The notes: generated from the sequence alone by a model not told the origin. A stretch of 64,000 nucleotides of DNA from an uncultured Clostridia bacterium (GCA_947630825.1 CANRJA010000010.1:1-64000), one strand, 5' to 3'; shown: positions 42,428 through 50,840, counted from the first letter of the stretch. Program-made: numbers and translations.

Positions 42428-43108
42428 CTAATATTCTTCAATAACCACCATTTCTGTTTTCTTCTTTGTTTGCGGTTTTACATACGTAGTATACGTTTGA
42501 TAGGCTCTTGTATTTTGTGCTGTTGTTTCAGGTTGTTCTGTGGTTGTAGTTGTTGCTTTAGTCGCTTTCTGCTTGCTTTTTACTAAATTATCCTTGTGAA
42601 TATATCCTGTCTTGCCTTTGTATTTAACCTTCCACAAATTAGCGTCATCTTTGCTTATCAATGTTACTTTTATCGCCTTTTTACCGTTAGGACTAAACCG
42701 CGTTATAACTTCACTGTCTGTATTGGGTTCTCTGTACATTGCAACATATTCTTTTTCTGAATTATATTTTATGTAATACAGTTCGTTCAGAATAATTTCA
42801 ATTGTTGTATTTTGCGTCGTTGTTGTTGTGTTTGTGCTAACTGCATTACCAGTTGTGCTGACTGGATTGGGTGTTTCTGTATGCCTGTAAGTAAAAACTG
42901 TCGCTAAGCAAATAGCTCCGATAATTAGTGCTGATACCAAAATAATTATTACGTTTATTAAAGGTCTTGTACTTTTTACAGATTTGCTTTTTATATCAGC
43001 TGTTTCGGTTTCAATAACAACCTCGTCTCCATCAAATGCATTATCACATACCGGACAAACACTTACATTATCTTCGACTTCAGTTTCACAAATTTTACAT
43101 ATCTTCAT
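42428..43108 (-). CDS. Zinc-ribbon membrane protein with outer SH3 domain
   Basis: 226 aa. Zinc ribbon (Cys4-x2-Cys7, Cys18-x2-Cys21), an acidic linker, one membrane helix (about 48-70), a Thr-rich stretch and an SH3 domain (about 105-175), then a Thr/Gln/Lys tail. A shorter version of the 324-aa protein at 37243-38217. The SH3-coding DNA of the two is nearly identical over about 180 bp, so they arose by recent duplication or are kept alike by gene conversion. AGAGG precedes the ATG. Confidence 0.8.
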   Translation of the reverse strand: MKICKICETEVEDNVSVCPVCDNAFDGDEVVIETETADIKSKSVKSTRPLINVIIILVSALIIGAICLATVFTYRHTETPNPVSTTGNAVSTNTTTTTQNTTIEIILNELYYIKYNSEKEYVAMYREPNTDSEVITRFSPNGKKAIKVTLISKDDANLWKVKYKGKTGYIHKDNLVKSKQKATKATTTTTEQPETTAQNTRAYQTYTTYVKPQTKKKTEMVVIEEY

Positions 43109-43129
43109 ATAAACCTCTGAATTTAATTA

Positions 43130-44254
43130 TTATATTGAAAGACTCAATATCTTACTGTACTTTCCGAATATCTTTTTGCCTTTTTTCTTTTTATAAGCCC
43201 TTACTTTAATGTAATACTTATTGCTGTAAAGGTTTTTTAAAGCGACCCGCTTCTTCTTGGTAAGCTTTTTAACAGCATAGATAAAGCTTTTATTTGTAGC
43301 TACTTTTACTTGATATCCCTTAGCGCCTTTGACCTTCTTCCACGAAATGCGTGCTGTCCTTCTTCCGATTTTTGTTATTTTCAATCCCTTGACCTTTGCT
43401 GGCTTTTTAGCGGAAGACTTCTTCTTTGAAGTCGACTTCTTTGACTTGCTTGACGATGACGACTTCTTAGATGTGCTCTGCGGATTGAATTTTAGTACGT
43501 ATTTGCAGTCGTTAGAATAATCCCTGCTTATTCTTACATAATATGTACCCTTATTTAAGACGCTTGTAACTTTTAATGTCTCATTTGAATAGCTTGTATC
43601 GTCCCAGCCAATATCTATTTTATTTAAGTTGTTGTCATACAATGTAAAATCTGTACTGCTATCATAAGACGTTAGGTAGAAACTGTATACAGTCATTTTG
43701 CTTACATTAATTTTATAGTAATCATACTCATCATACTTTAGTTTTGTTATAGTACCGATAATTGTTGAACCATTACTTACAGACTGAGCTTGTAAATATG
43801 TGTCGTTAGGCTCTATTTCATTTGAACCTGCAGATGCAAAGCTGGCTTTTACTCTGTAGCTTGCTTGCGTGACCGACCAATAATCTTCTGAAACTCTAAT
43901 ATAATAAGTACCTTTTTCCAACCAGCTTGTAAAAGTACCATTTTTAGGATCTCCGCCGCTGCCATATAAACCGTAATCATCTATAGTATTGTAATCACTG
44001 TCTAATATCTCAAAATATAAATCCCCGAAAGATTGCATATCAATAGTTAATTTTCCTGTTGCTGAAGTATATATAGGATGATAGTCATATTCATTTATAT
44101 CTTCATAATATCCTATATAGCCATCTCTCCAAATTCCATTAGTAGCAAGAGCCGAGTAGTCATTTCTAATATCATCTGCACCTGCCGGCACAACCCCTGC
44201 CAATCCTCCAAGCATAATCAGCGTTAAAATCATACTGAATATTTTTTTCTTCAT
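43130..44254 (-). CDS. Secreted protein with pre-peptidase C-terminal (PPC) and Fn3-like domains
   Basis: 374 aa from ATG 44254, with AGGAGG 7 nt upstream (the track start adds 27 residues). Signal peptide about 1-25. Two PPC-type beta domains (about 30-140 and 145-250) show KGTYYIRVSEDYWS and KGTYYVRISRDYSND, the second opened by NEIEPNDTYLQAQSV. A Ser/Lys linker and a basic Fn3-like domain (about 285-374) follow. No protease domain. First gene of the 11-gene minus-strand run, downstream of a clear promoter; a surface-binding protein by its make-up. Confidence 0.82.
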   Translation of the reverse strand: MKKKIFSMILTLIMLGGLAGVVPAGADDIRNDYSALATNGIWRDGYIGYYEDINEYDYHPIYTSATGKLTIDMQSFGDLYFEILDSDYNTIDDYGLYGSGGDPKNGTFTSWLEKGTYYIRVSEDYWSVTQASYRVKASFASAGSNEIEPNDTYLQAQSVSNGSTIIGTITKLKYDEYDYYKINVSKMTVYSFYLTSYDSSTDFTLYDNNLNKIDIGWDDTSYSNETLKVTSVLNKGTYYVRISRDYSNDCKYVLKFNPQSTSKKSSSSSKSKKSTSKKKSSAKKPAKVKGLKITKIGRRTARISWKKVKGAKGYQVKVATNKSFIYAVKKLTKKKRVALKNLYSNKYYIKVRAYKKKKGKKIFGKYSKILSLSI

Positions 44255-44340
44255 TTGTTTTCCTCCTATAAAAATAAGTTTTTTTAATGTAATTTTACTA
44301 AAAATATAAATTAATAGTACATATTGTAAAACCATAAATA

Positions 44341-44370
44341 ATTATAAAGTAATTTGGCTTATATTGTCAA
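44341..44370 (-). promoter_or_regulatory. Promoter heading the kinase/phosphatase/VWA gene run
   Basis: Minus-strand TTGACA (44370-44365), 18-bp spacer, TATAAT (44346-44341). No terminator is visible between most of the 11 genes that follow; the largest gap is 158 bp (42270-42427). Confidence 0.75.
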
Positions 44371-44428
44371 TACTAAATTTGTTAAATTTCATAATTTTTA
44401 CTTGAAATTATAAAAATTTCATTATTAC

Positions 44429-44457
44429 TTGTAAAAAACAACTTTTCTGGTTATAAT
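44429..44457 (+). promoter_or_regulatory. Promoter of the SDR gene
   Basis: TTGTAA (44429-44434), 17-bp spacer, TATAAT (44452-44457). Confidence 0.65.
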
Positions 44458-44488
44458 AATTACAAACAATTTGAAAGAAGGACTTTCT

Positions 44489-45247
44489 ATGAAAACCGCA
44501 CTTGTAACAGGAGCCAGTTCTGGAATAGGTTATGAAATGGCACGAGTTTTAAGCCACTTAGGATACGAGCTTATTCTGGTTGCTCGCCGTGAAAGCAGAC
44601 TTTTGAAACTTCAAAAGCTGCTAGAAACACGCTCTGAAATAATTACCTGCGACTTATCTAAAGAGGAAGAGTGCAAGGAACTATATAAAAAGGTCAAGGA
44701 AAAGGATATCTCTGTGCTTATTAATAACGCAGGCTTTGGTCTATGCGGAGACTTTACAGAAACTGACTTAGATAAAGAGCTTTCTATGATAAACGTAAAT
44801 ATTAAGGCTGTTCATATTCTTACAAAGCTGTTTTTAAAAGATTTTGTCAAGAAGGACGACGGTTATATTTTAAATGTCGCGTCATCGGCAGGACTGATGG
44901 CAGGCGGTCCTCTTATGGCGACTTACTACGCGACAAAAGGATATGTAGTGGATTTGACCCGTGCAATCAACACAGAGCTTGCCGATATGGGAAGTAACGT
45001 ATATATAGGCGCACTCTGCCCCGGACCTGTTGATACTGAATTCAGCAAGGTTGCCGACGTAAAATTTGAGATGAAAGGAATAGACAAAAAATACTGTGCA
45101 AAATATGCTCTTTACAATATGTTTGAAAACCGTAAAATGATTATTGTTCCAACCGCCGGTATGAAACTTTCGGTATGCGCTTCTAAATTTGTGCCAACTC
45201 GACCGCTTCTTGAAATAACAAGACAAATTCAAAAAAGGAAACGATGA
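44489..45247 (+). CDS. Short-chain dehydrogenase/reductase
   Basis: NAD(P)-dependent oxidoreductase of the classical SDR type, 252 aa from ATG 44489 (AAGAAGGA 6 nt upstream). TGASSGIG is the cofactor loop. LINNAGFG, a catalytic Ser in VASSAGL, YYATKG (the Tyr-x3-Lys pair) and LCPGPVDTEF follow. ARRESR after the second strand suggests a preference for NADP. Substrate cannot be named. Monocistronic. Confidence 0.93.
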   Translation: MKTALVTGASSGIGYEMARVLSHLGYELILVARRESRLLKLQKLLETRSEIITCDLSKEEECKELYKKVKEKDISVLINNAGFGLCGDFTETDLDKELSMINVNIKAVHILTKLFLKDFVKKDDGYILNVASSAGLMAGGPLMATYYATKGYVVDLTRAINTELADMGSNVYIGALCPGPVDTEFSKVADVKFEMKGIDKKYCAKYALYNMFENRKMIIVPTAGMKLSVCASKFVPTRPLLEITRQIQKRKR

Positions 45248-45309
45248 AATCAACACATAATTGTGAAAAATAGATAATATTCTATTACTTTTTTTGGCTA
45301 TTTAGTACA

Positions 45310-45345
45310 TTGCATAATTGAAATGATTGTAGTAGAATATATTAT
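45310..45345 (+). promoter_or_regulatory. Promoter region of the secreted anchored protein gene
   Basis: Two overlapping possibilities: TTGCAT (45310-45315) with TAGAAT (45333-45338) at 17 bp, or TTGAAA (45318-45323) with TATTAT (45340-45345) at 16 bp. Confidence 0.55.
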
Positions 45346-45375
45346 GTAAAATAATAAGAAAAGGAGTTTTCGAAT

Positions 45376-46206
45376 ATGAAACTTAAAAGAATTTTTGCAG
45401 GAGTAGCTGCTGCTGCATTGGCAGCTTCAACTTGTGCAAGCTTTTCAGCTTCCGCAGCTGAAAGCTACAACGCTTTTTTGATGTTTGGAGACCACAACTG
45501 GTTATGGAAAAGTATGAATGCTCAGGCAGGTGTTGGAACAGGAGCTTCAGAAGTTGCTGCTTACGGTGTTGACGCAAAGGTTACAAAGGATGGTACATAT
45601 ACAGTTTCCATCACAAGCGATTCTGTTGACAAGAACGCTGAAGGCGACAACCCACAGGGAAAAGGCGGAACTGATGCGGCTACCGGTGCAGTTGTATTCT
45701 GTGTTGATATCACAGGTATTTTAAAATGTAAAGACTTCAATGCTAATGATGAGTTGAAAAATGGTGTTACAAAACCAGGTCCATACTCAGAAGATGATAT
45801 CAAGTGTAAATTAAAGAGCATCAAACAAGACGGTAAAGAGTTAAAATTTGACGCAAGCAAGGTTCTTTATGGAAACATTGAAGATCAGAACTCAAACTAC
45901 AGAATTGAGATCTTTAACACATACGGTAAAACAAAGGATAATCCTGCTATTGATACGACTCAGGTTGTTTGGTCAAAGAGCTTAGACGTTACTTTTGAGA
46001 TTTCAGGTCTTAAAGGCGACGGCACAGAAAAAGCTGCTAAGACAAATGATTCTGCTGCAACTACACAGGCAGCTGCAGTAGGCGGCGGAGCATCTACATC
46101 TTCTAACACAACATCAAATACAAATACTGGTGCAGAGACAGGTCTTGCTCTTATAGGTCTTGCTCTTGCAGGCGGTGCAATCGTTCTCACAAAGAAGAGA
46201 AAGTAA
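45376..46206 (+). CDS. Secreted protein with C-terminal membrane/sorting tail
   Basis: 276 aa. Signal peptide about 1-27. A beta-rich middle (about 28-215) of unrecognised family has DGTYTVSITSDSVD and VFCVDITGI, as in carbohydrate-binding sandwiches. A Thr/Asn/Ser-rich linker is followed by AETG, a 17-residue Gly/Ala/Leu helix and KKRK. That tail is like a sortase signal with a non-standard motif (AETG in place of LPXTG), or a simple anchor. AAGGAG precedes the ATG. Codon choice and stretches of Lys suggest high expression. Confidence 0.7.
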   Translation: MKLKRIFAGVAAAALAASTCASFSASAAESYNAFLMFGDHNWLWKSMNAQAGVGTGASEVAAYGVDAKVTKDGTYTVSITSDSVDKNAEGDNPQGKGGTDAATGAVVFCVDITGILKCKDFNANDELKNGVTKPGPYSEDDIKCKLKSIKQDGKELKFDASKVLYGNIEDQNSNYRIEIFNTYGKTKDNPAIDTTQVVWSKSLDVTFEISGLKGDGTEKAAKTNDSAATTQAAAVGGGASTSSNTTSNTNTGAETGLALIGLALAGGAIVLTKKRK

Positions 46207-46234
46207 TAAAATTGCATAATACGCATAATAAATA

Positions 46235-46266
46235 AAAAGGATCTCGAAAGAGGTCCTTTTGCTTTT
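46235..46266 (+). terminator. Terminator of the anchored protein gene
   Basis: Stem AAAAGGATCTC/GAGGTCCTTTT with a GAAA loop (one mismatch), then GCTTTT. Confidence 0.75.
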
Positions 46267-46269
46267 AGA

Positions 46270-46395
46270 AGCAAGACCAGCGTGACGCTGGCTGCCCTGC
46301 TGCCTTTGGGCAGTTTGCAAAATGTGTTCACTTTGTGCAACGGCAGACTAGTACCTAGAAGCAAGAAGTAAGAGCTTAAAAATTAGAAGTTAGAG
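46270..46395. repeat. Second copy of the TGA-loop hairpin repeat family
   Basis: Begins with the hairpin CCAGCGTGACGCTGG (46277-46291). Then TGCTGCCTTTGGGCA, and after about 50 bp CAACGGCAGACTAGTACC. These match the 8.1-kb element, but CTGCC/GGCAG replaces CCGCC/GGCGG on both sides, a paired change. It runs into AGAAGCAAGAAGTAAGAGC heptamer-like sequence related to 59.45 kb. Confidence 0.6.
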
Positions 46396-46495
46396 ACAAG
46401 AAGCCAGATAATATATTTCTGAAAATCTTCGTCTATCCTATGGCTTTTTACATCTAGCAATTGTCAACTGTCAGTTTTTACTAAATAAATCTTGT

Positions 46496-46524
46496 TTGAC
46501 AATGTTAAAAAAGTATGCTATACT
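46496..46524 (+). promoter_or_regulatory. rnpB promoter
   Basis: TTGACA (46496-46501), 17-bp spacer, TATACT (46519-46524), seven bases before the mature 5' end. Confidence 0.8.
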
Positions 46525-46530
46525 TCCCTT

Positions 46531-46873
46531 GCGAGTAAGCTATGCGGTAGCTGGACGGCGTTACGTTCAGAGGAAAGTCCGAGCATCACAGAGCAGGATA
46601 GCTGCTAACGGCAGCCGAGGGCGACCTTAGGGCTAGTGCAACAGAAATATACCGCCTTTTTATAAGGTAAGGTTGGAATGGCGAGGTAAGAGCTCACCGG
46701 AATGCGGGAGACCGTATTGCCATGTAAACCCTATCCGATGCAACTCCAATGGTAAGTACAAAGTCAATGGCTGCTCGTCAGGCTTTGGCTTATAGGGGGC
46801 TTGAGCCTTATGGCGACATAAGGTCTAGATAGATTACCGTACACGACAAAACTCGGCTTATCGGCTTAGTCGC
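46531..46873 (+). ncRNA. rnpB: RNase P RNA
   Basis: Catalytic RNA that matures tRNA 5' ends. Ends pair as helix P1 (GCGAGTAAGC with GCTTAGTCGC). The conserved core is present: AGAGGAAAGTCCGAGC (P4 5' strand), ACAGAAATATACCGCC, GGTAAGAGCTCACCGG, and the 3' part AGATAGATTACC and GACAAAACTCGGCTTAT. About 343 nt. Followed by a terminator. Confidence 0.95.
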
Positions 46874-46888
46874 ATAATTAAAAAATTT

Positions 46889-46918
46889 GACCTGACGAAA
46901 TCCGTCGGGTCTTTTAAT
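46889..46918 (+). terminator. rnpB terminator
   Basis: Stem GACCTGACG/CGTCGGGTC with one wobble and an AAATC loop, then TTTTAATT. Confidence 0.8.
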
Positions 46919-46935
46919 TAACTTCATAAAAACGC

Positions 46936-46963
46936 TTGACAAATACTTTTTTTTGTATATAAT
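46936..46963 (+). promoter_or_regulatory. Promoter of the ilvB operon
   Basis: TTGACA (46936-46941), 16-bp spacer, TATAAT (46958-46963), upstream of the T-box leader. Confidence 0.8.
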
Positions 46964-46969
46964 GAAAAT

Positions 46970-47247
46970 TAGTATAAAAGCTGTGACGAGGACGAATCGG
47001 TTTTAGTCTTTACAGAAAGCTGACGGTCGATGCAAGTCAGTAAGACTTGACCAGTATTTTATCACCTCTGAGCTGACGGCTGAAATTTTCAGTAAGCTTG
47101 TTCGGGAACTCCCGTTATCGAGTAAAGCATTGTTTGATGCTTACGAGGGTAATGGATATACATAAAACCATTACCGAATAAGAGTGGTAACACGAACGGT
47201 ACTCGCTTCGTCTCTTAAAGCTTATGCTTTTGAGTGAAGCGTTTTTT
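46970..47247 (+). promoter_or_regulatory. T-box riboswitch, apparent Ile specifier
   Basis: Leader that reads uncharged tRNA and lets transcription continue into ilvB-cimA. The T-box sequence AGAGTGGTAACACG (47181-47194) pairs to form the antiterminator. The competing terminator is CGCTTC/GAAGCG with TTTTTT (47204-47247). Stem I closes GCTGT with ACGGC, and GAGG with CCTC. In the specifier loop, TTTTATCACC places ATC (Ile) before the conserved A. TGGT suits a tRNA ending ACCA. The Ile reading is an inference from that alignment. Confidence 0.88.
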
Positions 47248-47297
47248 GTTGAAGATTATAAAACAAGCGTTAATAAAACGTAGGAATGGGGATTAAT

Positions 47298-48986
47298 ATG
47301 AAATTAAACGGTTCTGATATTATTATCGAATGTCTTTTAGAGCAAGGGATAGACACTGTATTCGGATATCCCGGCGGCGCAGTATTAAACATCTACGATG
47401 CGCTTTACAAGTACAAGAAAAAAATCAGACATATCATCACCGCTCACGAGCAGGGCGCTTGTCACGCGGCAGACGGATATTCAAGAACAACCGGCAAAAC
47501 CGGCGTTGTAATTGCTACATCAGGTCCGGGTGCTACCAATCTCGTAACGGGAATTGCAACAGCGCATATGGACTCAATACCGCTCGTTGCGATAACAGGA
47601 AACGTCGGCACTTCCCTGCTTGGACTTGATTCTTTCCAAGAGGTCGACATCTGCGGTATAACAATGCCTGTCACAAAACACAACTACATAGTAAAAGATA
47701 TAAACAAGCTGGCAGACACAATCAGAGAGGCATTTTACATTGCAAACGAAGGCAGAAAAGGACCTGTTCTGATTGATATTCCAAAGGATATAACCGCCTC
47801 TGTTTGCGAATACAAGAAGAAGTCCCCTGTAAAGCCTGTTTATCACAACCCCGATAATATAAATGAGCAGTGCGAAAAGGTTGCCGAACTTATCAAAGAA
47901 AGCAAAAAGCCTTTTATTTATGCAGGCGGCGGAGTTGTTTCGGCTGACGCTAAAGATGACTTTGAAGCATTAGTCGAGAAAATCAACGCACCTGTTTCCC
48001 TTTCACTTATGGGTCAATGTGCTTTTGACAATACAAACGAGCTTTATACAGGTATGCTGGGTATGCACGGAACAAAAACCAGCGCTCTGGCTTTGCAAAA
48101 CTGCGATTTGTTTATTGTGTTCGGTTCGAGATTTTCAGACAGGGTTTTGTGCAATGCAGACACCTTTGCAAAGGGTAAAAAAATTATACACATAGACATT
48201 GACCCTGCAGAGATAGGAAAGAATGTAAACGCATACTTATCAGTAAACGGCGATGTTAAGTACATAATAAGTAAGCTGAACAGTCTGCTGACAGAGCAGG
48301 ACCACAGTGCTTGGATCAATGAAATTTCAAAGTGGAAAAAGGAATATACCCTTCATATGAAGCCGTTTAAAAATGACAGCGAGGTTCTTCCCAGCGACGT
48401 TATTACAACACTCGATGAATTAACCGATGGCAAAGCAGTCATAACTACAGAAGTAGGTCAGCATCAGATGTGGGCGGCTCAGTTTTACAACTTTAAAACT
48501 GCAAGACAGTTTGCTTCAAGCGGAGGCTTAGGAACAATGGGCTACGGATTAGGAGCGTCAATTGGCTCAAAAATAGGAAATCCCGACAAGCCCGTTATAA
48601 ATATCGCAGGAGACGGAAGTTTCTTTATGAATTTAAACGAGCTTTCAACTCTTAAAAAACACAACATACCCGTTATAGAGTTTGTGTTCAACAACAACGT
48701 ACTTGGAATGGTTCGCCAGTGGCAGAGACTTTTTTACAAAAAGCATTTCTCCGAAACTGATATTGACAGAAACACAGACTATATGAAACTTGCCGAAGCA
48801 TTCGGAATCGACGGCTATGTTATACAAAAGAAATCTGATATTAAGAACGTTCTTGAAAAGGCTCTTAAATCGGGCAGACCGTGTCTTATCGATTGCAGGA
48901 TACATAAGGATATAAATGTACTTCCTATGGTTCCTGCCGGAGCAGACATAAACGATCAGATAATGGAAATAGAGATAGACGATTGA
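47298..48986 (+). CDS. ilvB: Acetolactate synthase, large subunit
   Basis: Thiamine-diphosphate enzyme that joins pyruvate with 2-oxobutyrate or pyruvate, the first common step to isoleucine and valine. Start at ATG 47298 (562 aa) with GGGGA 5 nt upstream. FGYPGGAVLN and Glu51 (AHEQGACHAADGY) are in the pyrimidine-binding domain. FQEVDICGIT follows, and GDGSFFMNLNEL (438 onward) with VFNNN binds ThDP-Mg. No regulatory subunit gene (ilvN) follows, so it must be elsewhere or not needed. First gene after the T-box; cimA begins 32 nt downstream. Confidence 0.93.
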   Translation: MKLNGSDIIIECLLEQGIDTVFGYPGGAVLNIYDALYKYKKKIRHIITAHEQGACHAADGYSRTTGKTGVVIATSGPGATNLVTGIATAHMDSIPLVAITGNVGTSLLGLDSFQEVDICGITMPVTKHNYIVKDINKLADTIREAFYIANEGRKGPVLIDIPKDITASVCEYKKKSPVKPVYHNPDNINEQCEKVAELIKESKKPFIYAGGGVVSADAKDDFEALVEKINAPVSLSLMGQCAFDNTNELYTGMLGMHGTKTSALALQNCDLFIVFGSRFSDRVLCNADTFAKGKKIIHIDIDPAEIGKNVNAYLSVNGDVKYIISKLNSLLTEQDHSAWINEISKWKKEYTLHMKPFKNDSEVLPSDVITTLDELTDGKAVITTEVGQHQMWAAQFYNFKTARQFASSGGLGTMGYGLGASIGSKIGNPDKPVINIAGDGSFFMNLNELSTLKKHNIPVIEFVFNNNVLGMVRQWQRLFYKKHFSETDIDRNTDYMKLAEAFGIDGYVIQKKSDIKNVLEKALKSGRPCLIDCRIHKDINVLPMVPAGADINDQIMEIEIDD

Positions 48987-49018
48987 TAAGTTTGATAAAT
49001 TAAGAATGGAGAATATAT

Positions 49019-50590
49019 ATGAGAGTTTCGATGTACGATTCAACCCTGCGTGACGGTGCTCAGGGTGAAAATATGAACTTCTCGGTTCAGGATAAAATTG
49101 CAATCACAAAGGCGCTTGACGAAATCGGCATAGATTTTATCGAAGCCGGAAACCCTTTTTCAAACCCGAAAGACAAGGAGTTCTTTGAAGCAAGCAAAAG
49201 CCTTGAGCTTTCACATTCTAAAATTGTCGCATTTGGCTCGACAAGACGGGCAAACACAGATGTCAAAGAGGATAAATCGGTAAACGTAATGGCAGAAGTG
49301 CCATGCGATTATGTTGCAATTTTCGGAAAAAGCTGGGATCTTCACGCAACTAAGATACTCAACACAACCCTTGAAGAAAATCTCAATATGATTTACGATA
49401 CGGTTAAGTATCTCACCGACAAGGGAAAGTTTGTTTTCTTTGACGCAGAGCATTTCTTTGACGGTTATAAAAACAACCCCGAGTATGCAATTGAGACGAT
49501 AAAGACCGCTGAAAGAGCAGGTGCGAAGTCCATTGCTCTTTGCGATACAAACGGAGGGTGTTTCCCTCACGAGATTGAAGATATAGTAAGAGAGGTTTGC
49601 AAGGTTGTATCCTGCGAGGTAGGAATACACTGCCATAACGATTCGGGATGCGCTGTTGCAAACACCGTCTCTGCCGTTATTGGCGGAGCAACTAGCGTTC
49701 AGGGAACATTCATCGGCATTGGAGAAAGATGCGGAAACACCTGTCTTTCGACCGTTATTCCAAATCTCCAGCTAAAACTGGGTTATGAGGTTATACCGGA
49801 AGTCTCTATGAAAAAGCTGACCTCATATGCGAGATACATAGCTGAACTTTCTAATATCACCCTGCCAGATGGGCTTTCATATGTAGGAAAATCGGCGTTT
49901 GCTCACAAGGGCGGAATGCACATAGACGGCGTTTCAAAGCTATCTAAATCATTTGAGCATATAGACCCCTCAGAGGTCGGAAATGAACGCCAATTTCTGC
50001 TAAGCGAGGTCTCAGGCAGAACAGCAATTCTCTCTAAAATAAAGACCTTTCTTCCCGATATTGAAAAAGGCTCGCCTGTTCTCGCAGACGTTCTTGAAAT
50101 GCTTAAACTTCAAGAGCAGAAGGGCTTTCAATATGAGGCGGCAGACGCATCTTTTGAGCTTTTAGTAAAGAGATTTTTAGGTCTTTTAAATCCATTTTTT
50201 CATATTGAATTTTTCAAAGTAATTACAGAGCCGGAGGGCGACAGAGAATCGCCTGCCTGCGCTATGGTGAAGGTAAAGGTTTCAGACAAGTGCAAAATGG
50301 CAGCAGACGAGGGCAACGGTCCTGTTAATGCACTTGACAAGGCAATCAGGAACGCACTTGCTGAATACTACCCCGATGTTCTTTCACATATTAATCTTAT
50401 CGACTACAAAGTAAGAGTTGTTGATACGGCGTCTGCAACAGCAGCGGCAGTAAGAGTTCTGATAGAATCTACCGACGGTCAGAATGTATGGACTACAGTA
50501 GGAGCGTCAACAGATATTATCAATGCTTCGGTTAAGGCTCTGGTAGACAGTATTGAATATAAGCTGATGAAAGTACAAGAGCAGGAATGA
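49019..50590 (+). CDS. cimA: Citramalate synthase
   Basis: Condenses pyruvate and acetyl-CoA to (R)-citramalate, the threonine-independent entry to isoleucine. HMGL-like TIM barrel: DSTLRDGAQGE (metal-binding Arg11-Asp12), FGSTRR, FFDAEHFFDGYKNNPEYA, GIHCHNDSG (His204, His206) and GERCGNTCL, then a LeuA-type regulatory domain (about 390-523). FGSTRR and the DAEHFFDGY block point to citramalate rather than isopropylmalate synthase; the latter is the alternative. Length 523 aa fits. Cotranscribed with ilvB under the apparent Ile T-box, which supports the assignment. The stop TGA lies inside a repeat hairpin. Confidence 0.9.
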   Translation: MRVSMYDSTLRDGAQGENMNFSVQDKIAITKALDEIGIDFIEAGNPFSNPKDKEFFEASKSLELSHSKIVAFGSTRRANTDVKEDKSVNVMAEVPCDYVAIFGKSWDLHATKILNTTLEENLNMIYDTVKYLTDKGKFVFFDAEHFFDGYKNNPEYAIETIKTAERAGAKSIALCDTNGGCFPHEIEDIVREVCKVVSCEVGIHCHNDSGCAVANTVSAVIGGATSVQGTFIGIGERCGNTCLSTVIPNLQLKLGYEVIPEVSMKKLTSYARYIAELSNITLPDGLSYVGKSAFAHKGGMHIDGVSKLSKSFEHIDPSEVGNERQFLLSEVSGRTAILSKIKTFLPDIEKGSPVLADVLEMLKLQEQKGFQYEAADASFELLVKRFLGLLNPFFHIEFFKVITEPEGDRESPACAMVKVKVSDKCKMAADEGNGPVNALDKAIRNALAEYYPDVLSHINLIDYKVRVVDTASATAAAVRVLIESTDGQNVWTTVGASTDIINASVKALVDSIEYKLMKVQEQE

Positions 50591-50670
50591 CCCCTGCACG
50601 CATTGCCGCCTATAAAAATTTGACAATTGTTAAGCTTTAAGCTTGTTAAACGGCGGATATAATATCATAG
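50581..50670. repeat. Third copy of the TGA-loop hairpin repeat, overlapping the cimA stop
   Basis: GCAGGAATGACCCCTGC (50581-50597) is the 8.1-kb palindrome with two changed bases, and its TGA is the cimA stop codon. CACGCATTGCCGCC follows exactly as at 8.16 kb, and ACGGCGGATATAATA closes it about 40 bp later. Confidence 0.6.
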
Positions 50671-50682
50671 GCTAGACAATAC

Positions 50683-50718
50683 AAAAGCGTTCGGAAAAAT
50701 TTCGAACGCTTTTATCTT
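50683..50718 (+). terminator. Terminator of ilvB-cimA
   Basis: Stem AAAAGCGTTCG/CGAACGCTTTT, then ATCTTTCTTC. Works as well on the minus strand. Confidence 0.75.
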
Positions 50719-50816
50719 TCTTCTGACAATTATCCATTATCCATTGTCAATTACCAATTGATAAGCCTGCCGTTTATCAAACTTTCACATTAAACAAACT
50801 ATCCAAAGGCAGCACT

Positions 50817-50840
50817 GGCAGCAACGTCACCGTTGCTGCC
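50817..50840 (-). repeat. TGA-loop hairpin overlapping the comM stop
   Basis: Perfect 10-bp stem GGCAGCAACG/CGTTGCTGCC; on the minus strand the loop is GTGA and its TGA is the comM stop codon. The stem differs in sequence from the other family members, but loop and placement are the same. Confidence 0.55.

Larger units (their letters stand above)
46207..46530. other. Intergenic region before rnpB
   Basis: It holds a terminator, the repeat element, degenerate AGAAGYAAG and CAATTGTCAACTGTCAG stretches, and the rnpB promoter. No gene. Confidence 0.6.

Noticed and set aside
31876-44254. Tellurite/Ter resistance operon
   Set aside because: The VWA-kinase-PP2C triad is present, but no TerB, TerC, TerD or TerE-type gene is seen.
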